Notes: generated by a model from the letters alone, not told the origin. A DNA stretch of 64,000 nt from Acidimicrobiia bacterium (GCA_028285585.1 JANQOU010000006.1:248001-312000); one strand, 5' to 3'. Shown: positions 9,554 to 18,594, counted from the stretch's first letter. Made by a program: numbers and translations.

Positions 9554-10164
9554 TCTTTGCCCACCGTCCCCAGCGGCTGAAACGCCGGATAGGGCCCTAC
9601 GGCGCCCTCCTCCTCGCGTATCCCCCAGTCGAAGCTGCGCGGGCCGCCAAAGAGCTCCTGCATCTCGTCAGTGTTCACCACGGATGGCCGTGCGTCCTTC
9701 AGCCAACCCACCAGATCGCGTGCTTTCTCCGGGGTGACGCCTTCGATCAGCTCATAGTTGACCTGCACGGCGGGAGCCCCGCCACAGGCACCGATGCACT
9801 CGACGTGCTCCACGGAGAGAAGGCCCTCCTCATCGGTCTCACCATGCGGGACACCGGACTCGTCCTCAACTGCGTGCAGCACGTCGTCACCGCCTAGAAG
9901 CATGCAAGAGATTGATGTGCAGCATGAGACGAGGTACTGGCCGGTACGCTCTCTCTTGTACATGGTGTAGAAGCTGGCGACGGATTGGACCTGTGCCGGT
10001 GTGATCCCGCACCACTCGGCGACCTCGGCCATCCCGTCTTCGGTCAGATGCCCATCCTCGGCCATGGCGAGATAGAGGAGAGGCATCACCGCCGATCGCT
10101 TCTCTGGGTAGCGAGAGATGATCTGGCGGGCCCTCTCTTGGGTGGCCTCAGGCCAAGCACTCAA
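9550..10164 (-). CDS. nuoE: NADH-quinone oxidoreductase subunit E (2Fe-2S)
   Basis: Thioredoxin-fold subunit with the 2Fe-2S cluster N1a. Ligands are visible as CTSISC and CIGACGGAP. I place the start at TTG 10164 (product beginning MSAWPEATQERARQIISRYP, 204 residues) because AAGGAG lies about 10 bases upstream; the frame remains open to 10236, but the added residues look non-coding and no ATG is available. This is the first gene downstream of the Rex-operator promoter at 10251-10291, so nuoE to nuoM may form a separately regulated transcript. Confidence 0.93.
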   Translation of the reverse strand: MSAWPEATQERARQIISRYPEKRSAVMPLLYLAMAEDGHLTEDGMAEVAEWCGITPAQVQSVASFYTMYKRERTGQYLVSCCTSISCMLLGGDDVLHAVEDESGVPHGETDEEGLLSVEHVECIGACGGAPAVQVNYELIEGVTPEKARDLVGWLKDARPSVVNTDEMQELFGGPRSFDWGIREEEGAVGPYPAFQPLGTVGKE

Positions 10165-10250
10165 CGGCTCACATCTCCTTTGATCGTCTCTTGCGAGGGA
10201 CCGATTCCATCCTTCACATCGACGATCTGAACGCAACTCACAGCAGGCGG

Positions 10251-10291
10251 AGAATAGGGGTCGCAGGGGGTGCTAGTGAAACCAGTCACAA
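10251..10291 (-). promoter_or_regulatory. Candidate promoter with Rex operator upstream of nuoE
   Basis: On the minus strand 10291-10274 reads TTGTGACTGGTTTCACTA, matching 12 of the 14 fixed positions of the established Rex operator TTGTGAANNNNTTCACAA. A possible -35 (TTCACT, 10280-10275) lies inside this operator and a -10 (TATTCT, 10256-10251) follows after 18 bases, a classical layout for repression. The predicted transcript would have a leader of about 80 bases before nuoE. The operator partly covers the stop of the upstream fusion gene (10286). A rex gene lies at 18595-19200. Binding itself is inferred. Confidence 0.7.
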
Positions 10292-12460
10292 GCTTCCCTG
10301 ATCGATCGAATCAGCCAGGGCCTCAACAAAGAAGTCGATGTCGGAGAGACGCGCGATCAGCGGTGGGCGCAGCTTGAGCACATTGCGATTCCGCCCGGCC
10401 GTGCCGACCAAGACGCCACGTCCCTTCATGTCCTCGAGCAGGCGCTCGACGTCAACGATTTCCTGATCCAGCTCGACACCGACGAGCAGGCCCGTACCAC
10501 GAACATCCACCACTGAAGAGTTCCCCAAGCCGAGCAACCTCTCCTTCAGGTAGGCGCCGACAACGGCCGAGTTGACGACGAGGTCTTCTCTCTCGACGAC
10601 ATCGAGAACGGCAAGGCCGGCGGCACATGCGACCGGGTTCCCACCGAAGGTCGAGAAAAGGCCGGTATCGGCGAGGAAAGGCTCCAACAGGTCGCGGCGG
10701 GTCACCACGACACCCAACGGGAAGCCGTTGCCCACGGGCTTGCCCATGGTGACAAGGTCGGGCTTCAGCCCCTCGCGCTCATGCCCCCACATGACCCCGG
10801 TACGGCCGAACCCGCTCTGAACCTCGTCGGCGACGACGAGCCCGCCCTGCTGCTGCACCACAGCGGCGATCTCACCGAGCGCGCCGTCGGGGACTACCGG
10901 CATCCCCTTGGAAGTGAGCGCAGGATCGACGATGAAACCCGCAACCCGATCGGGCACCTCGGCGTCCTCCAGCCCGACGGTGCTCACATTCGACCCATGC
11001 GGCTCTGTCACCGCGTCGGAAGCTTCGGTCACTCCGTGATACGACCCTTCGACGGCAAGCAGGTTGTCATGGCCGGCTGCGTGCTTGACGATCTGGCCGG
11101 CCACGTCGTTGGCCTCACTACCGGAGTTGACGAACAGGCAGACATCGAGGCCCCCGTCGAGGGTGCCCGTGAGCCGCTCCGCGTACTCGACAACTGACTC
11201 ATACAGGTAGCGGGTGTTGGTGTTGAGTCTCGCCAGTTGCCGTGAGACGGCGTTGACCACCTGGGGATGGTTGTGACCGACCGTTGGGACGTTGTTGTAG
11301 AAGTCGAGATATCGGGACCCGTCGACACCAAACAGATACATCCCGGCACCAGCCACGATCTCCAACGGCTGGGCGTAGAAGTGTGGTGAATGAGGTGTGA
11401 GGTGGGCTTCGCGGCGCTTGGCCAGACCCGTAGACGAGCCGCGACCGAAGCCGAGCAGGCCCCTCAACTCAGAGATGACGTCCTCCCGAGCCGACAGTGC
11501 ATCATCGATCCTGCGCCAGAGACGATCCTGATCGTCCTCGTACGGGTCCTCATCTGGGTACAACGCCACGCGAGCTGCGGCGATGGTGGCGTTCATGGCC
11601 AGCCTCGCCAGCACCAGGTCATACAGGACGTCAACTTCTCCTTCTTCGACCCGGTTGACCGAGTCGAATCCGAGGACGACATCGAGCATCGTCTCCGGGG
11701 AGCCGTCTGGCCGGCCGGAGAGATGGGTGGCCACGGCCAACTCCACCACCAGCGGCGCGAACGCCATGTCGCCGAAGTCGATGATCCCGGTGATCAACGC
11801 CGGGTCATCAGGGTCCACCACCAGGTTCCCGGTGTGGGCGTCCTGATGAATCACCTGATGCCGAAGCAACCTGCATGCAGGGACGGTGTGGTCCCTGGCC
11901 CTCTCCAAGATCAACTCGACGTTGGCCCTCGCCGTGCCGTCAGGGATGTGCTCGGCATGTTCGAGAAGACGAGGCGCTCCCATGAGATTCCAGGGGTGGT
12001 CCTGGTCGGCTGCCGGGTGGAAGAAGCTCGACAGAGCCTTGTCGAGCCGAGCGAGCACTGATCCCGTGTTGTGTCTCAATTGCGGTGTGTCGTGCTCGGC
12101 ACGGTTGGCCACATCGCCGTCGAGATAGGACATGAGACGATGGGTGTAGGTGACACCTTCGTCGACGACTGTGCCTGTGTCCTGACCACCGAGCCCTTGC
12201 AAGGCGCGGGGCACCGGAAGGACCGGATCGACCGCCTCGATATGACGCAGTGCCCTGATCTGAAGGTCGATCACCTCGGCCGGCTCGTTTTGGTTGCACA
12301 CCTTGAACAGGTATGTGTCGTCTGCAGCATCGACCTTGATGTTCTGGTCTCTCTCGCTTTCGAACGAGGTGAGATCACCGCGCAGCCCATACGTCTCGGC
12401 AAGCACCGACTCCACCAATTCCAGGGACAGATCAGGCTTGTTGCGTTGGAGGAACTTCAC
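10286..12460 (-). CDS. Fused APH-type kinase and class III PLP enzyme (phospho-lyase type)
   Basis: 724-residue two-domain enzyme. Residues 1 to about 330 are an aminoglycoside-phosphotransferase-fold kinase: catalytic loop HQDAHTGN (205-212) and metal-binding IDFGD (227-231). From about 345 on is a class III aminotransferase-fold PLP domain with NSGSEAND, DEVQSGFGRTG and the Schiff-base lysine in MGKPVGNG (Lys574). The GKPxGNG form resembles ethanolamine-phosphate and phosphohydroxylysine phospho-lyases (AGXT2L family), whose substrates are made by APH-fold kinases. I infer a bifunctional enzyme that phosphorylates an amino alcohol and eliminates the phosphate; the substrate is unknown. It sits inside the nuo cluster, 18 bases after nuoD. 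Confidence 0.88.
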   Translation of the reverse strand: MKFLQRNKPDLSLELVESVLAETYGLRGDLTSFESERDQNIKVDAADDTYLFKVCNQNEPAEVIDLQIRALRHIEAVDPVLPVPRALQGLGGQDTGTVVDEGVTYTHRLMSYLDGDVANRAEHDTPQLRHNTGSVLARLDKALSSFFHPAADQDHPWNLMGAPRLLEHAEHIPDGTARANVELILERARDHTVPACRLLRHQVIHQDAHTGNLVVDPDDPALITGIIDFGDMAFAPLVVELAVATHLSGRPDGSPETMLDVVLGFDSVNRVEEGEVDVLYDLVLARLAMNATIAAARVALYPDEDPYEDDQDRLWRRIDDALSAREDVISELRGLLGFGRGSSTGLAKRREAHLTPHSPHFYAQPLEIVAGAGMYLFGVDGSRYLDFYNNVPTVGHNHPQVVNAVSRQLARLNTNTRYLYESVVEYAERLTGTLDGGLDVCLFVNSGSEANDVAGQIVKHAAGHDNLLAVEGSYHGVTEASDAVTEPHGSNVSTVGLEDAEVPDRVAGFIVDPALTSKGMPVVPDGALGEIAAVVQQQGGLVVADEVQSGFGRTGVMWGHEREGLKPDLVTMGKPVGNGFPLGVVVTRRDLLEPFLADTGLFSTFGGNPVACAAGLAVLDVVEREDLVVNSAVVGAYLKERLLGLGNSSVVDVRGTGLLVGVELDQEIVDVERLLEDMKGRGVLVGTAGRNRNVLKLRPPLIARLSDIDFFVEALADSIDQGSL

Positions 12461-12478
12461 CGGGTTCCTCCGAGGTGC

Positions 12479-13843
12479 TCAGCGATCCACATCACCCATG
12501 ACCGGGTCCATCGAGGCAATGGTGGCGATGGTGTCGGCCATGAGGGAGTCGGCCATGGTTATGGGAAGGGCCTGAAGGTTGTAGAACGACGGCGCCCGGG
12601 TGTGCATCCGGTAAGGGTTGGCCTCGCCGTCCGAAACCATGTAGCAACCCAGCTCACCACGAGGTGACTCGACCGCGACATATGTCTCGCCGGCGGGCAC
12701 CTTGAACCCCTCGGTAAAGAGCTTGAAATGGTGGATCAGGGCCTCCATCGACTCATCGATTCGAGCCCGCGGCGGTGGCGTGACCTTCCGGTCGTCGATC
12801 CGATAGTCGCCTTTCGGCATCCGATCCATGGCCTGCTCGACGATCTTCAGCGATTCGATGATCTCGAGCACCCGCATCCGGTATCTGTCGTAGACGTCGC
12901 CGTTCTCGCCCACCGGGACGTCGAACTCGTAGTTCTCTATCCCCGAGTACGGGAAAGCCTTCCGCAGGTCCCAGTTCACCCCGGTCGCCCGGAGAATCGG
13001 CCCGGTGATCGAGAAGGCCTTGGCCTCTTCTTGGGTGATGACGCCCACTCCCTGAGTTCGGGAGAGCCAGATCGGATTCTCCTTGAGCAAGTCGTCGTAC
13101 TGCGCAAGACGCACAGGCAGGTCGGCGAGGATGGCGGCCACGTCGTCTTTCCAACCTGGAGGAAGATCCGCGGCAACGCCGCCCGGGCGGATGTAGTTGT
13201 GGTTCATCCGCAGCCCCGTCGTCTTCTCGAAGAAGGCCAGGATCGACTCCCGCTCGCGGAAGCCATACAACATCATTGAGAGGGCTCCGATGTCCATGCC
13301 GTTGGTGGCAAGTGCCACCAGGTGCGACGAGATGCGGTTCAGCTCCGTCATCAGCACCCGGATTGCCGCGGCACGCTCCGGAACCTCGATGTCGAGGAGA
13401 CGCTCGACGGCAAGGGAGTAGGCAAGCTCGCCGTGAAGCGGAGCCAAGTAGTCCATCCGGGTGACATTGGTTGGTCCCTGGCCGAAGGTGAGCTGCTCGG
13501 CAGTCTTCTCCATCCCGGTGTGGAGGTATCCGATGATGGGCTTCGTCCGCCGGATCACCTCGCCTTCCATCTCGATCTGAAGCCGGAGGACACCGTGTGT
13601 CGACGGGTGCTGGGGGCCCATGTTGACGATCATCCGCTCGTCATCTTCGACGTCGTCGTCGAACAGGTAGTCGTCATCGATCACCGAGCCGAGCTGTTTG
13701 GCAAGCCGCTCATCGGTCTCTTCGACGAACATCTCCTGCTGACCCTCGTCGGTGGGCTGGAATTGAGGCTCTTCGGTTCCGGCAACCCATAGGTCGACGG
13801 TCTCGGTGGCTTCTGTCGCGTCGATGGTCTTCTCGTCCGTCAT
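12479..13843 (-). CDS. nuoD: NADH-quinone oxidoreductase subunit D
   Basis: 49-kDa-type subunit that forms the quinone site with NuoB. The family signature GPQHPSTHGVLR is near residue 75, followed by GYLHTGMEKTAEQ and RMDYLAPLHGE. With ATG 13843 (MTDEKTIDATEATETVDL) the protein is 454 residues; it carries an unusual N-terminal extension of about 65 very acidic residues before the conserved core. The start is 4 bases after the nuoC stop. The frame is open 18 codons further upstream, into nuoC. Confidence 0.96.
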   Translation of the reverse strand: MTDEKTIDATEATETVDLWVAGTEEPQFQPTDEGQQEMFVEETDERLAKQLGSVIDDDYLFDDDVEDDERMIVNMGPQHPSTHGVLRLQIEMEGEVIRRTKPIIGYLHTGMEKTAEQLTFGQGPTNVTRMDYLAPLHGELAYSLAVERLLDIEVPERAAAIRVLMTELNRISSHLVALATNGMDIGALSMMLYGFRERESILAFFEKTTGLRMNHNYIRPGGVAADLPPGWKDDVAAILADLPVRLAQYDDLLKENPIWLSRTQGVGVITQEEAKAFSITGPILRATGVNWDLRKAFPYSGIENYEFDVPVGENGDVYDRYRMRVLEIIESLKIVEQAMDRMPKGDYRIDDRKVTPPPRARIDESMEALIHHFKLFTEGFKVPAGETYVAVESPRGELGCYMVSDGEANPYRMHTRAPSFYNLQALPITMADSLMADTIATIASMDPVMGDVDR

Positions 13844-13847
13844 CTCA

Positions 13848-14342
13848 TCAGACCTTGTGAGATTCCTTGAACTGAACCGGGACCGATCCGACGCCAAAGT
13901 CCTTGCGGAGAGGATGGCCTTCCCAGTCGTCGGGCATCAAGATCCGAGTGAGGTCGGGGTGGCCTTCGAAGCTGATCCCAAACATGTCGTACGCCTCACG
14001 CTCGCCGAACCCCGCGCCGGGCCAGATCGAGGTCAGTGAGTCGACAGTCGGGTCTTTTCTGCCCAAAGCCGTGGTTATGCGGAGGCGAACTCCGTGCTCC
14101 ATCGAGAGCAGGTTCGCCACGACCTCGAAACGCTCTGGGCGCTGCCGCATCCAGTCGACAGCAGTGACATCGGAACAGAAGTCGAACCCGGCACCCTTTG
14201 CGGCCTCGGCAAAAGGCTTCCACAACTCGGCAGGCATGCTGGCCACGTCCTGGCCATGTGACTTCAACCAGGTCACGTCCTCGAACTGGTCGGCGAGAGC
14301 CTGCAATACCTCAGGAAGAACCATCTCTCCGTTCGGATTCAT
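13848..14342 (-). CDS. nuoC: NADH-quinone oxidoreductase subunit C
   Basis: 30-kDa-type peripheral subunit of complex I, 164 residues, not fused to NuoD. The conserved segment SIWPGAGFGEREAYDMFGI with the following PDDWEGHPLRKDF is present near the C-terminus, as expected. Starts at ATG 14342, directly beside the 38-bp tandem repeat that separates it from nuoB. Confidence 0.96.
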   Translation of the reverse strand: MNPNGEMVLPEVLQALADQFEDVTWLKSHGQDVASMPAELWKPFAEAAKGAGFDFCSDVTAVDWMRQRPERFEVVANLLSMEHGVRLRITTALGRKDPTVDSLTSIWPGAGFGEREAYDMFGISFEGHPDLTRILMPDDWEGHPLRKDFGVGSVPVQFKESHKV

Positions 14343-14426
14343 CGCACGATTCCAATCTCATTGGGAAAATGCGATCTCATCGCACGATTCCAATCTCATT
14401 GGGAAAATGCGATCTCATCGCACGAT
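14340..14426. repeat. 38-bp tandem repeat with nested palindromes between nuoB and nuoC
   Basis: Two identical 38-bp units (14340-14377 and 14378-14415) are followed by a partial third (14416-14426). Each unit contains CCAATCTCATTGG (14352-14364, 14390-14402), and TGCGATCTCATCGCA spans each unit junction (14370-14384, 14408-14422). Both are inverted repeats around the same central CTC. The array begins at the nuoC start codon and ends in the nuoB stop codon region, so the unit incorporates the nuoB/nuoC junction. It may be a slippage duplication or give short hairpins in the mRNA that affect nuoC translation. Confidence 0.9.
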
Positions 14427-14885
14427 CTCCCCGGACATGATCTTGTCGTGCAAGGTCAGGACCCCATGCATGAGGCTCTGCGGCCCCGGAGGGCAACCCG
14501 GCACGTAGATGTCGACCGGCACGATCTGATCCACACCCTGGACCAGTGCGTAGTTGTTGAACATGCCACCCGACGAGGCGCAAGCACCCATCGAGACCAC
14601 CCATTTGGGATCTGGCATCTGGTCGTAGACCTGACGGAGCACCGGCGCCATCTTCTGGCTGACCCGGCCGGCCACGATCATCAGATCCGCCTGTCGCGGA
14701 GAGGCCCGGAAGACCTCCATGCCAAAACGCGCCAGGTCGTAGTGGCCAGCGCCCGTCGCCATCATCTCGATGGCGCAGCAGGCGAGGCCGAAGGTGGCGG
14801 GGAACATCGATCGGGTTCGAGCCCAATTGGCCGCCTTCTCAACGGTGGTCATCAGCAGGTTGCCCGGAGGTGTCGTGTTGGCCAC
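14415..14885 (-). CDS. nuoB: NADH-quinone oxidoreductase subunit B
   Basis: 20-kDa-type subunit holding the terminal 4Fe-4S cluster N2. Cysteine ligands are visible in [15 protein letters not shown]-adjacent [10 protein letters not shown] and VPGCPPGP. I start at GTG 14885 (product [20 protein letters not shown], 156 residues) because it overlaps the nuoA stop (TAGTG); longer readings run into nuoA. The stop lies within the tandem repeat at 14340-14426. Confidence 0.95.
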   Translation of the reverse strand: MANTTPPGNLLMTTVEKAANWARTRSMFPATFGLACCAIEMMATGAGHYDLARFGMEVFRASPRQADLMIVAGRVSQKMAPVLRQVYDQMPDPKWVVSMGACASSGGMFNNYALVQGVDQIVPVDIYVPGCPPGPQSLMHGVLTLHDKIMSGEIVR

Positions 14886-15292
14886 TAGGCCGCCTCTTGC
14901 AACTCTTCGCCCGTGTACCGGGCGCGTCGCTTGACGTTCCAATCGAGAGCCCCCCGTTTCCAGACGTAGGCGAGCGTCTCCAGCACGAAGGCGGTGAATA
15001 TCAGGATCGCGGCCACTCCCCACCAGCCGAGATCGGTCCAGATGGACGCCCATGCGAAGAGGAAGATGATCTCCACGTCAAAGATGACGAACAGCATCGC
15101 CACCAGATAGAACCTCACCGGGAATCGCTGGGCGGGCTCCACCTCGGGCACGATCCCGCACTCGTAGGGGTCGAGCTTCTCAGGGGTGGGCCGATCCGGG
15201 CTGAAGAACCTGGAGACGACCAGAGAAACAGCCACGAAGATCGCAGCCAGGCCCAGCATGATGGCTATTGGCAGATAGTCGGCCAGCGTCAC
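14885..15292 (-). CDS. nuoA: NADH-quinone oxidoreductase subunit A
   Basis: First gene of the complex I cluster; a small membrane subunit of 135 residues with three helices. The family segment [11 protein letters not shown] with its conserved cysteine and the [20 protein letters not shown] stretch are present. The start is GTG 15292, with no ribosome site but a -10 box TAAGCT (15305-15300) 7 bases upstream, suggesting a leaderless transcript. Confidence 0.96.
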   Translation of the reverse strand: MTLADYLPIAIMLGLAAIFVAVSLVVSRFFSPDRPTPEKLDPYECGIVPEVEPAQRFPVRFYLVAMLFVIFDVEIIFLFAWASIWTDLGWWGVAAILIFTAFVLETLAYVWKRGALDWNVKRRARYTGEELQEAA

Positions 15293-15354
15293 GATTTTGA
15301 GCTTAGGACAGCCTCTGACAGTCGGGGTAATTCCAACGCCTATCGTGCCCGGCG
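15293..15354. promoter_or_regulatory. Divergent promoter region of nuoA and the desulfurase-like gene
   Basis: The 62 bases between the two divergent start codons carry a -10 box for each direction: TAAGCT for nuoA (minus strand, 15305-15300, 7 bases from GTG) and TATCGT for the plus-strand gene (15341-15346, 8 bases from ATG). No convincing -35 boxes and no Rex operator are visible here. Confidence 0.5.
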
Positions 15355-16572
15355 ATGTTCGACGTCACCTCTATCAGATCCCAATTCCCGGCCTTGGGCC
15401 GCATCGACGACGGCCTGCCTGCCGCATACCTCGACGGGCCCGGCGGAACTCAGACTCCACAACGTGTGATCGACGCCATGTCGACGGCGCTGAGCGAGGG
15501 GGTGTCGAATCTCGGCGGTGGGTTTCCTCCCTCCGACCTCGCCGGTGACATCACCGAAGGGGCTCGGCGAGCGATGGCTGATCTGTACAACTGCCACCCC
15601 GGCGAGGTTGTCTTCGGCCAGAACATGACCAGCCTGACCTTTGCACTCAGCCACGCCCTAGCTGCGACCTGGCAGGAGGGCGATGCCATTGTCCTCACCG
15701 ACATCGACCACGACGCCAACTTCACCCCTTGGGCCCGGGCCGCCGATGAGCGAGGAGTCGACGTGCGCGTGGCCAGGTTCGACCCGGAGACTGGCCTGCT
15801 CGACCCGACGTCGGTCACCGAGCTGATCGACGAGAAGGTGCGGTTGGTAGCGGTTGCCTACTCGTCGAATGCACTGGGAACTGTCGTCGACCTCGAGCCG
15901 ATAGTCGAAGCAGCGCACTCGACGGGAGCGCTGGTGTTCGTCGATGCGGTGCACGCCGGGCCCCATCATCTCGTCGACGTGCAAGAGCTCGGCTGCGACT
16001 TCCTCGCCTCCGCCGTCTACAAGTTCTTCGGGCCGCACACCGGGGTTCTCTACGGACGAGCCGACCTCCTGGCATCACTGGATGCATACAAGGTCAGGCC
16101 GGCGCCGTCGGATCCACCCGGCAAGTGGGAAACCGGCACGCAGAGCTACGAGTCGCTGGCGGGTGTCACCGCCGCCGTCGACTACGTCGCCTCACTCGGC
16201 TCATCTGGCAACACCAGGCGGGAGTCATTGGCAGATGCGTACCGCGAGATCGAGCAGCACGAGCGCTCGCTCGGCGAGCGATTCATCTCCGGCGTCCATG
16301 AGATCAGCGGTGCGAAGTTGTGGGGTGTTCAGCAGATGAGTCGGCAGCGATGCGCCACCTTTGCGGTGACCATCGACGGGGCTTCGCCCAAGGATGTGAC
16401 CGCCCATCTCGCATCTCGCTCGATCTACGCCTGGGCCGGGCACTACTACGCCGTCAACCTGATGGAGCGGCTCGGCGTTCTGGACAAAGGAGGCTTGGTG
16501 AGAATCGGCTTTGTCCACTACAACACCGCCGAGGAGGTCGACCGCTGCATGGAGGCTCTCGCCGAGATCTAG
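15355..16572 (+). CDS. Cysteine desulfurase-like class V aminotransferase
   Basis: 405-residue PLP-dependent enzyme of the class V fold. The PLP lysine is in ASAVYKFFGPHTG near residue 222, preceded by FVDAVHAGPH with the pyridine-binding aspartate. Overall layout matches the cysteine desulfurase-like subgroup that is related to SufS/Csd but whose members have not all been tested; the active-site cysteine loop of SufS is not evident, so sulfur transfer is not assured. Probably cytosolic. Transcribed away from nuoA and convergent with the HAD gene 7 bases later. No isc or suf genes are nearby. Confidence 0.85.
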   Translation: MFDVTSIRSQFPALGRIDDGLPAAYLDGPGGTQTPQRVIDAMSTALSEGVSNLGGGFPPSDLAGDITEGARRAMADLYNCHPGEVVFGQNMTSLTFALSHALAATWQEGDAIVLTDIDHDANFTPWARAADERGVDVRVARFDPETGLLDPTSVTELIDEKVRLVAVAYSSNALGTVVDLEPIVEAAHSTGALVFVDAVHAGPHHLVDVQELGCDFLASAVYKFFGPHTGVLYGRADLLASLDAYKVRPAPSDPPGKWETGTQSYESLAGVTAAVDYVASLGSSGNTRRESLADAYREIEQHERSLGERFISGVHEISGAKLWGVQQMSRQRCATFAVTIDGASPKDVTAHLASRSIYAWAGHYYAVNLMERLGVLDKGGLVRIGFVHYNTAEEVDRCMEALAEI

Positions 16573-16579
16573 GTGAGGA

Positions 16580-17248
16580 TCAGTGGATGAGAAGGTCGGC
16601 GAGGTCGGCGATATCTCCCACAACCACGTCCGGCATGTCTGCCGGAATGCTCCACACCGCGCCGGGCCGTTTGACGAACACCGTTCCGGCGTCTGCAGCC
16701 GTCGCACCGGCACAGTCCCAATCATGGGCGGCGACCAGCGTCAAGTCCCCAATGGGGATGCCCATGAGCTGGGCTGCGTGGTGATAGGTGGCTGGATCGG
16801 GCTTGAACCGCCTCACCTCTTCAACCGAGATCACCCGGCGCAAGAACTGTGTGAGGCCTGCGTTCTCCATCTGGTCTCTGGCCACAACGGAGGAGCTGTT
16901 GGTCAGCGCGACCATCTCGAACCCGGCCTCGTGCAGGCGGCGCAACCCGTCGGGCACGTCCGGGTGCGGCGGCAAGCTCATCATCTCTCCAACCACATCC
17001 ACCGCATCCTCACCCCTGAGAGAAAGGCCGCGTTTGACGGCAACGGTGAGAAGAGCTTCGACTCCTATGTCGCCAAACGGCCTGTAGTTGTCCATCGCGT
17101 TGGCAACCAAGGAGCCATGGAGCATCCTGGCGAACCACTCCCCTACAGGCGGGTCGCCACCGAAGATCTGCTCGAATCGAGCCTTGATCGGGTCGAGGCT
17201 GAGCAAAGTCTCGTTGACATCGAAGGCGATGACCGGTGGCTTGTTCAC
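16580..17248 (-). CDS. HAD-superfamily hydrolase, 2-haloacid dehalogenase type
   Basis: 222-residue cytosolic hydrolase. Motif I is FDVNETLL with the nucleophile aspartate near residue 9, motif II is TNSSS, motif III is in RFKPDPATYH, and the AAHDWDCAGA stretch is the fourth region; the sequence pattern is that of type II 2-haloacid dehalogenases. The enzyme would displace halide or phosphate through an aspartyl ester; the real substrate is unknown. I chose GTG 17248 (MNKPPVIAFDVNETLL); upstream codons in frame do not resemble the family. A -10-like TACCAT lies 9 bases upstream. Confidence 0.85.
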   Translation of the reverse strand: MNKPPVIAFDVNETLLSLDPIKARFEQIFGGDPPVGEWFARMLHGSLVANAMDNYRPFGDIGVEALLTVAVKRGLSLRGEDAVDVVGEMMSLPPHPDVPDGLRRLHEAGFEMVALTNSSSVVARDQMENAGLTQFLRRVISVEEVRRFKPDPATYHHAAQLMGIPIGDLTLVAAHDWDCAGATAADAGTVFVKRPGAVWSIPADMPDVVVGDIADLADLLIH

Positions 17249-17291
17249 ACACCTCAAATGGTATCGGGCAAGCTCTCCCGATGTCGGCTGG

Positions 17292-18533
17292 TCAGGCGAC
17301 GGGCAAGGTCCTGACCACGGCGGCAATCGAGTCGTACACCCGCTCACCCATCTGCTTCTCGTCTTCGTCGAGAAGGTTTGCCATCACCTTGAGGGTCCAC
17401 TCCATCAGCGGGCGATTGCGAAGGCCGGTGTGGGCGAGAGTCCGCATCACAGAGGGGTAGCCGATCAGCTTCACGAAGATCCGGGCCATCTTGTAATACA
17501 GCCCGTACTCGTCCTGAAGACGCTGCGGGTAGCGATGGAGGACGCCGTGGTCGCCGGAGCCGAGAGCTTGACCCACGTACTCGGCGGCGATGCGGCCGGT
17601 CTCGTAGGCATAAGAGATGCCCTCGCCGTTCCAAGGGTTGATGGCGCCGGCGGCGTCACCGATCGTGATCCAGTTGGCACCGACGAGCGGGCCCTTGGAG
17701 AAGGACATGGTCAGCTTGCCGCCCATCGGCTTGCTGAGACGGGACTCCTCGCTCAACCCCCAATGATCGGGAGCTCCGTGATCCACATAGTCGTTCATCA
17801 TGTGGGTGGTGTTGACGTGCTTCCAACGCTTGAAGGTCGAGAGGAGGCCCACCCCGACGTTGACCGTCCCGTCACCCAGGGGAAAGACCCAGCCGTAACC
17901 GGGCATCGTCGCCCCTGTCGAGTCCCGCAAGTCGAGCTGGCTTTCGAGGAAGGGGTCTGTCGACATCTCCGACGAGTAGTAACCACGGGCAGCCATACCC
18001 ATCGGGTAGTCGCGGCGCCGCTCGGTCCCCAGCTCACGGCCGAAACGATTCATGGAGCCGTCGGCGATGATGGTGATGTCGGGATTTATTGTCTCTGACC
18101 CATCACCGTTGGCCAGCGCCACGGAGGTGAGGAGGCCCTCCTCGATGACCGGGGCGGCGGTGGTCTTCTCCCTGACCTTGACGCCTTCTTTCTCGGCGAG
18201 ACGGGCCACCTGCTCGTCGAGATCGCTGCGTCTGATCACACCGCCCCAATTGGGGAAACGGCTGTGGTCGGGCCAGGTCATCTCCAGCATCAAGTCGTCA
18301 CCTGCGTATGAGCGAAGCCCGGTGATCTTGTGGAACTCGGGCACATCGAAGTCGAAGCCCATGTCGTCGAGCTGAAGGATCGCCCGTGGGGTCAGGCCGT
18401 CGCCACAGGTCTTCTCGCGGGGGTACTCCTTCTTCTCGATGAGAGTCACATCGTGACCGTCGCGTGCGAGCCAATAGGCGGCGGCCGACCCTGCCGGGCC
18501 ACCTCCCACCACGAGAACGGACTTCGAAGCCAT
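17292..18533 (-). CDS. Geranylgeranyl-reductase-family FAD oxidoreductase
   Basis: 413-residue flavoprotein. The N-terminal FAD-binding loop is VVGGGPAGSAAAYWLA, followed by the family motif REKTCGDGLTP near residue 42 and the second FAD contact TIGDAAGAINPWNGEGI. This family saturates isoprenoid double bonds in lipids, chlorophyll tails or menaquinone (MenJ). Given the surrounding respiratory genes, reduction of the menaquinone side chain is a reasonable inference, not shown. Start at ATG 18533 (MASKSVLVVGGGP). Confidence 0.87.
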   Translation of the reverse strand: MASKSVLVVGGGPAGSAAAYWLARDGHDVTLIEKKEYPREKTCGDGLTPRAILQLDDMGFDFDVPEFHKITGLRSYAGDDLMLEMTWPDHSRFPNWGGVIRRSDLDEQVARLAEKEGVKVREKTTAAPVIEEGLLTSVALANGDGSETINPDITIIADGSMNRFGRELGTERRRDYPMGMAARGYYSSEMSTDPFLESQLDLRDSTGATMPGYGWVFPLGDGTVNVGVGLLSTFKRWKHVNTTHMMNDYVDHGAPDHWGLSEESRLSKPMGGKLTMSFSKGPLVGANWITIGDAAGAINPWNGEGISYAYETGRIAAEYVGQALGSGDHGVLHRYPQRLQDEYGLYYKMARIFVKLIGYPSVMRTLAHTGLRNRPLMEWTLKVMANLLDEDEKQMGERVYDSIAAVVRTLPVA

Positions 18534-18594
18534 GTCATCCAGAGAGTAGAAGGCCGATGTCGGTAGAAGGAACGACGGATGTAACGTCGGCGGC

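Noticed and set aside
14340-14426. CRISPR array
   Set aside because: Units are contiguous with no spacers and only two copies.
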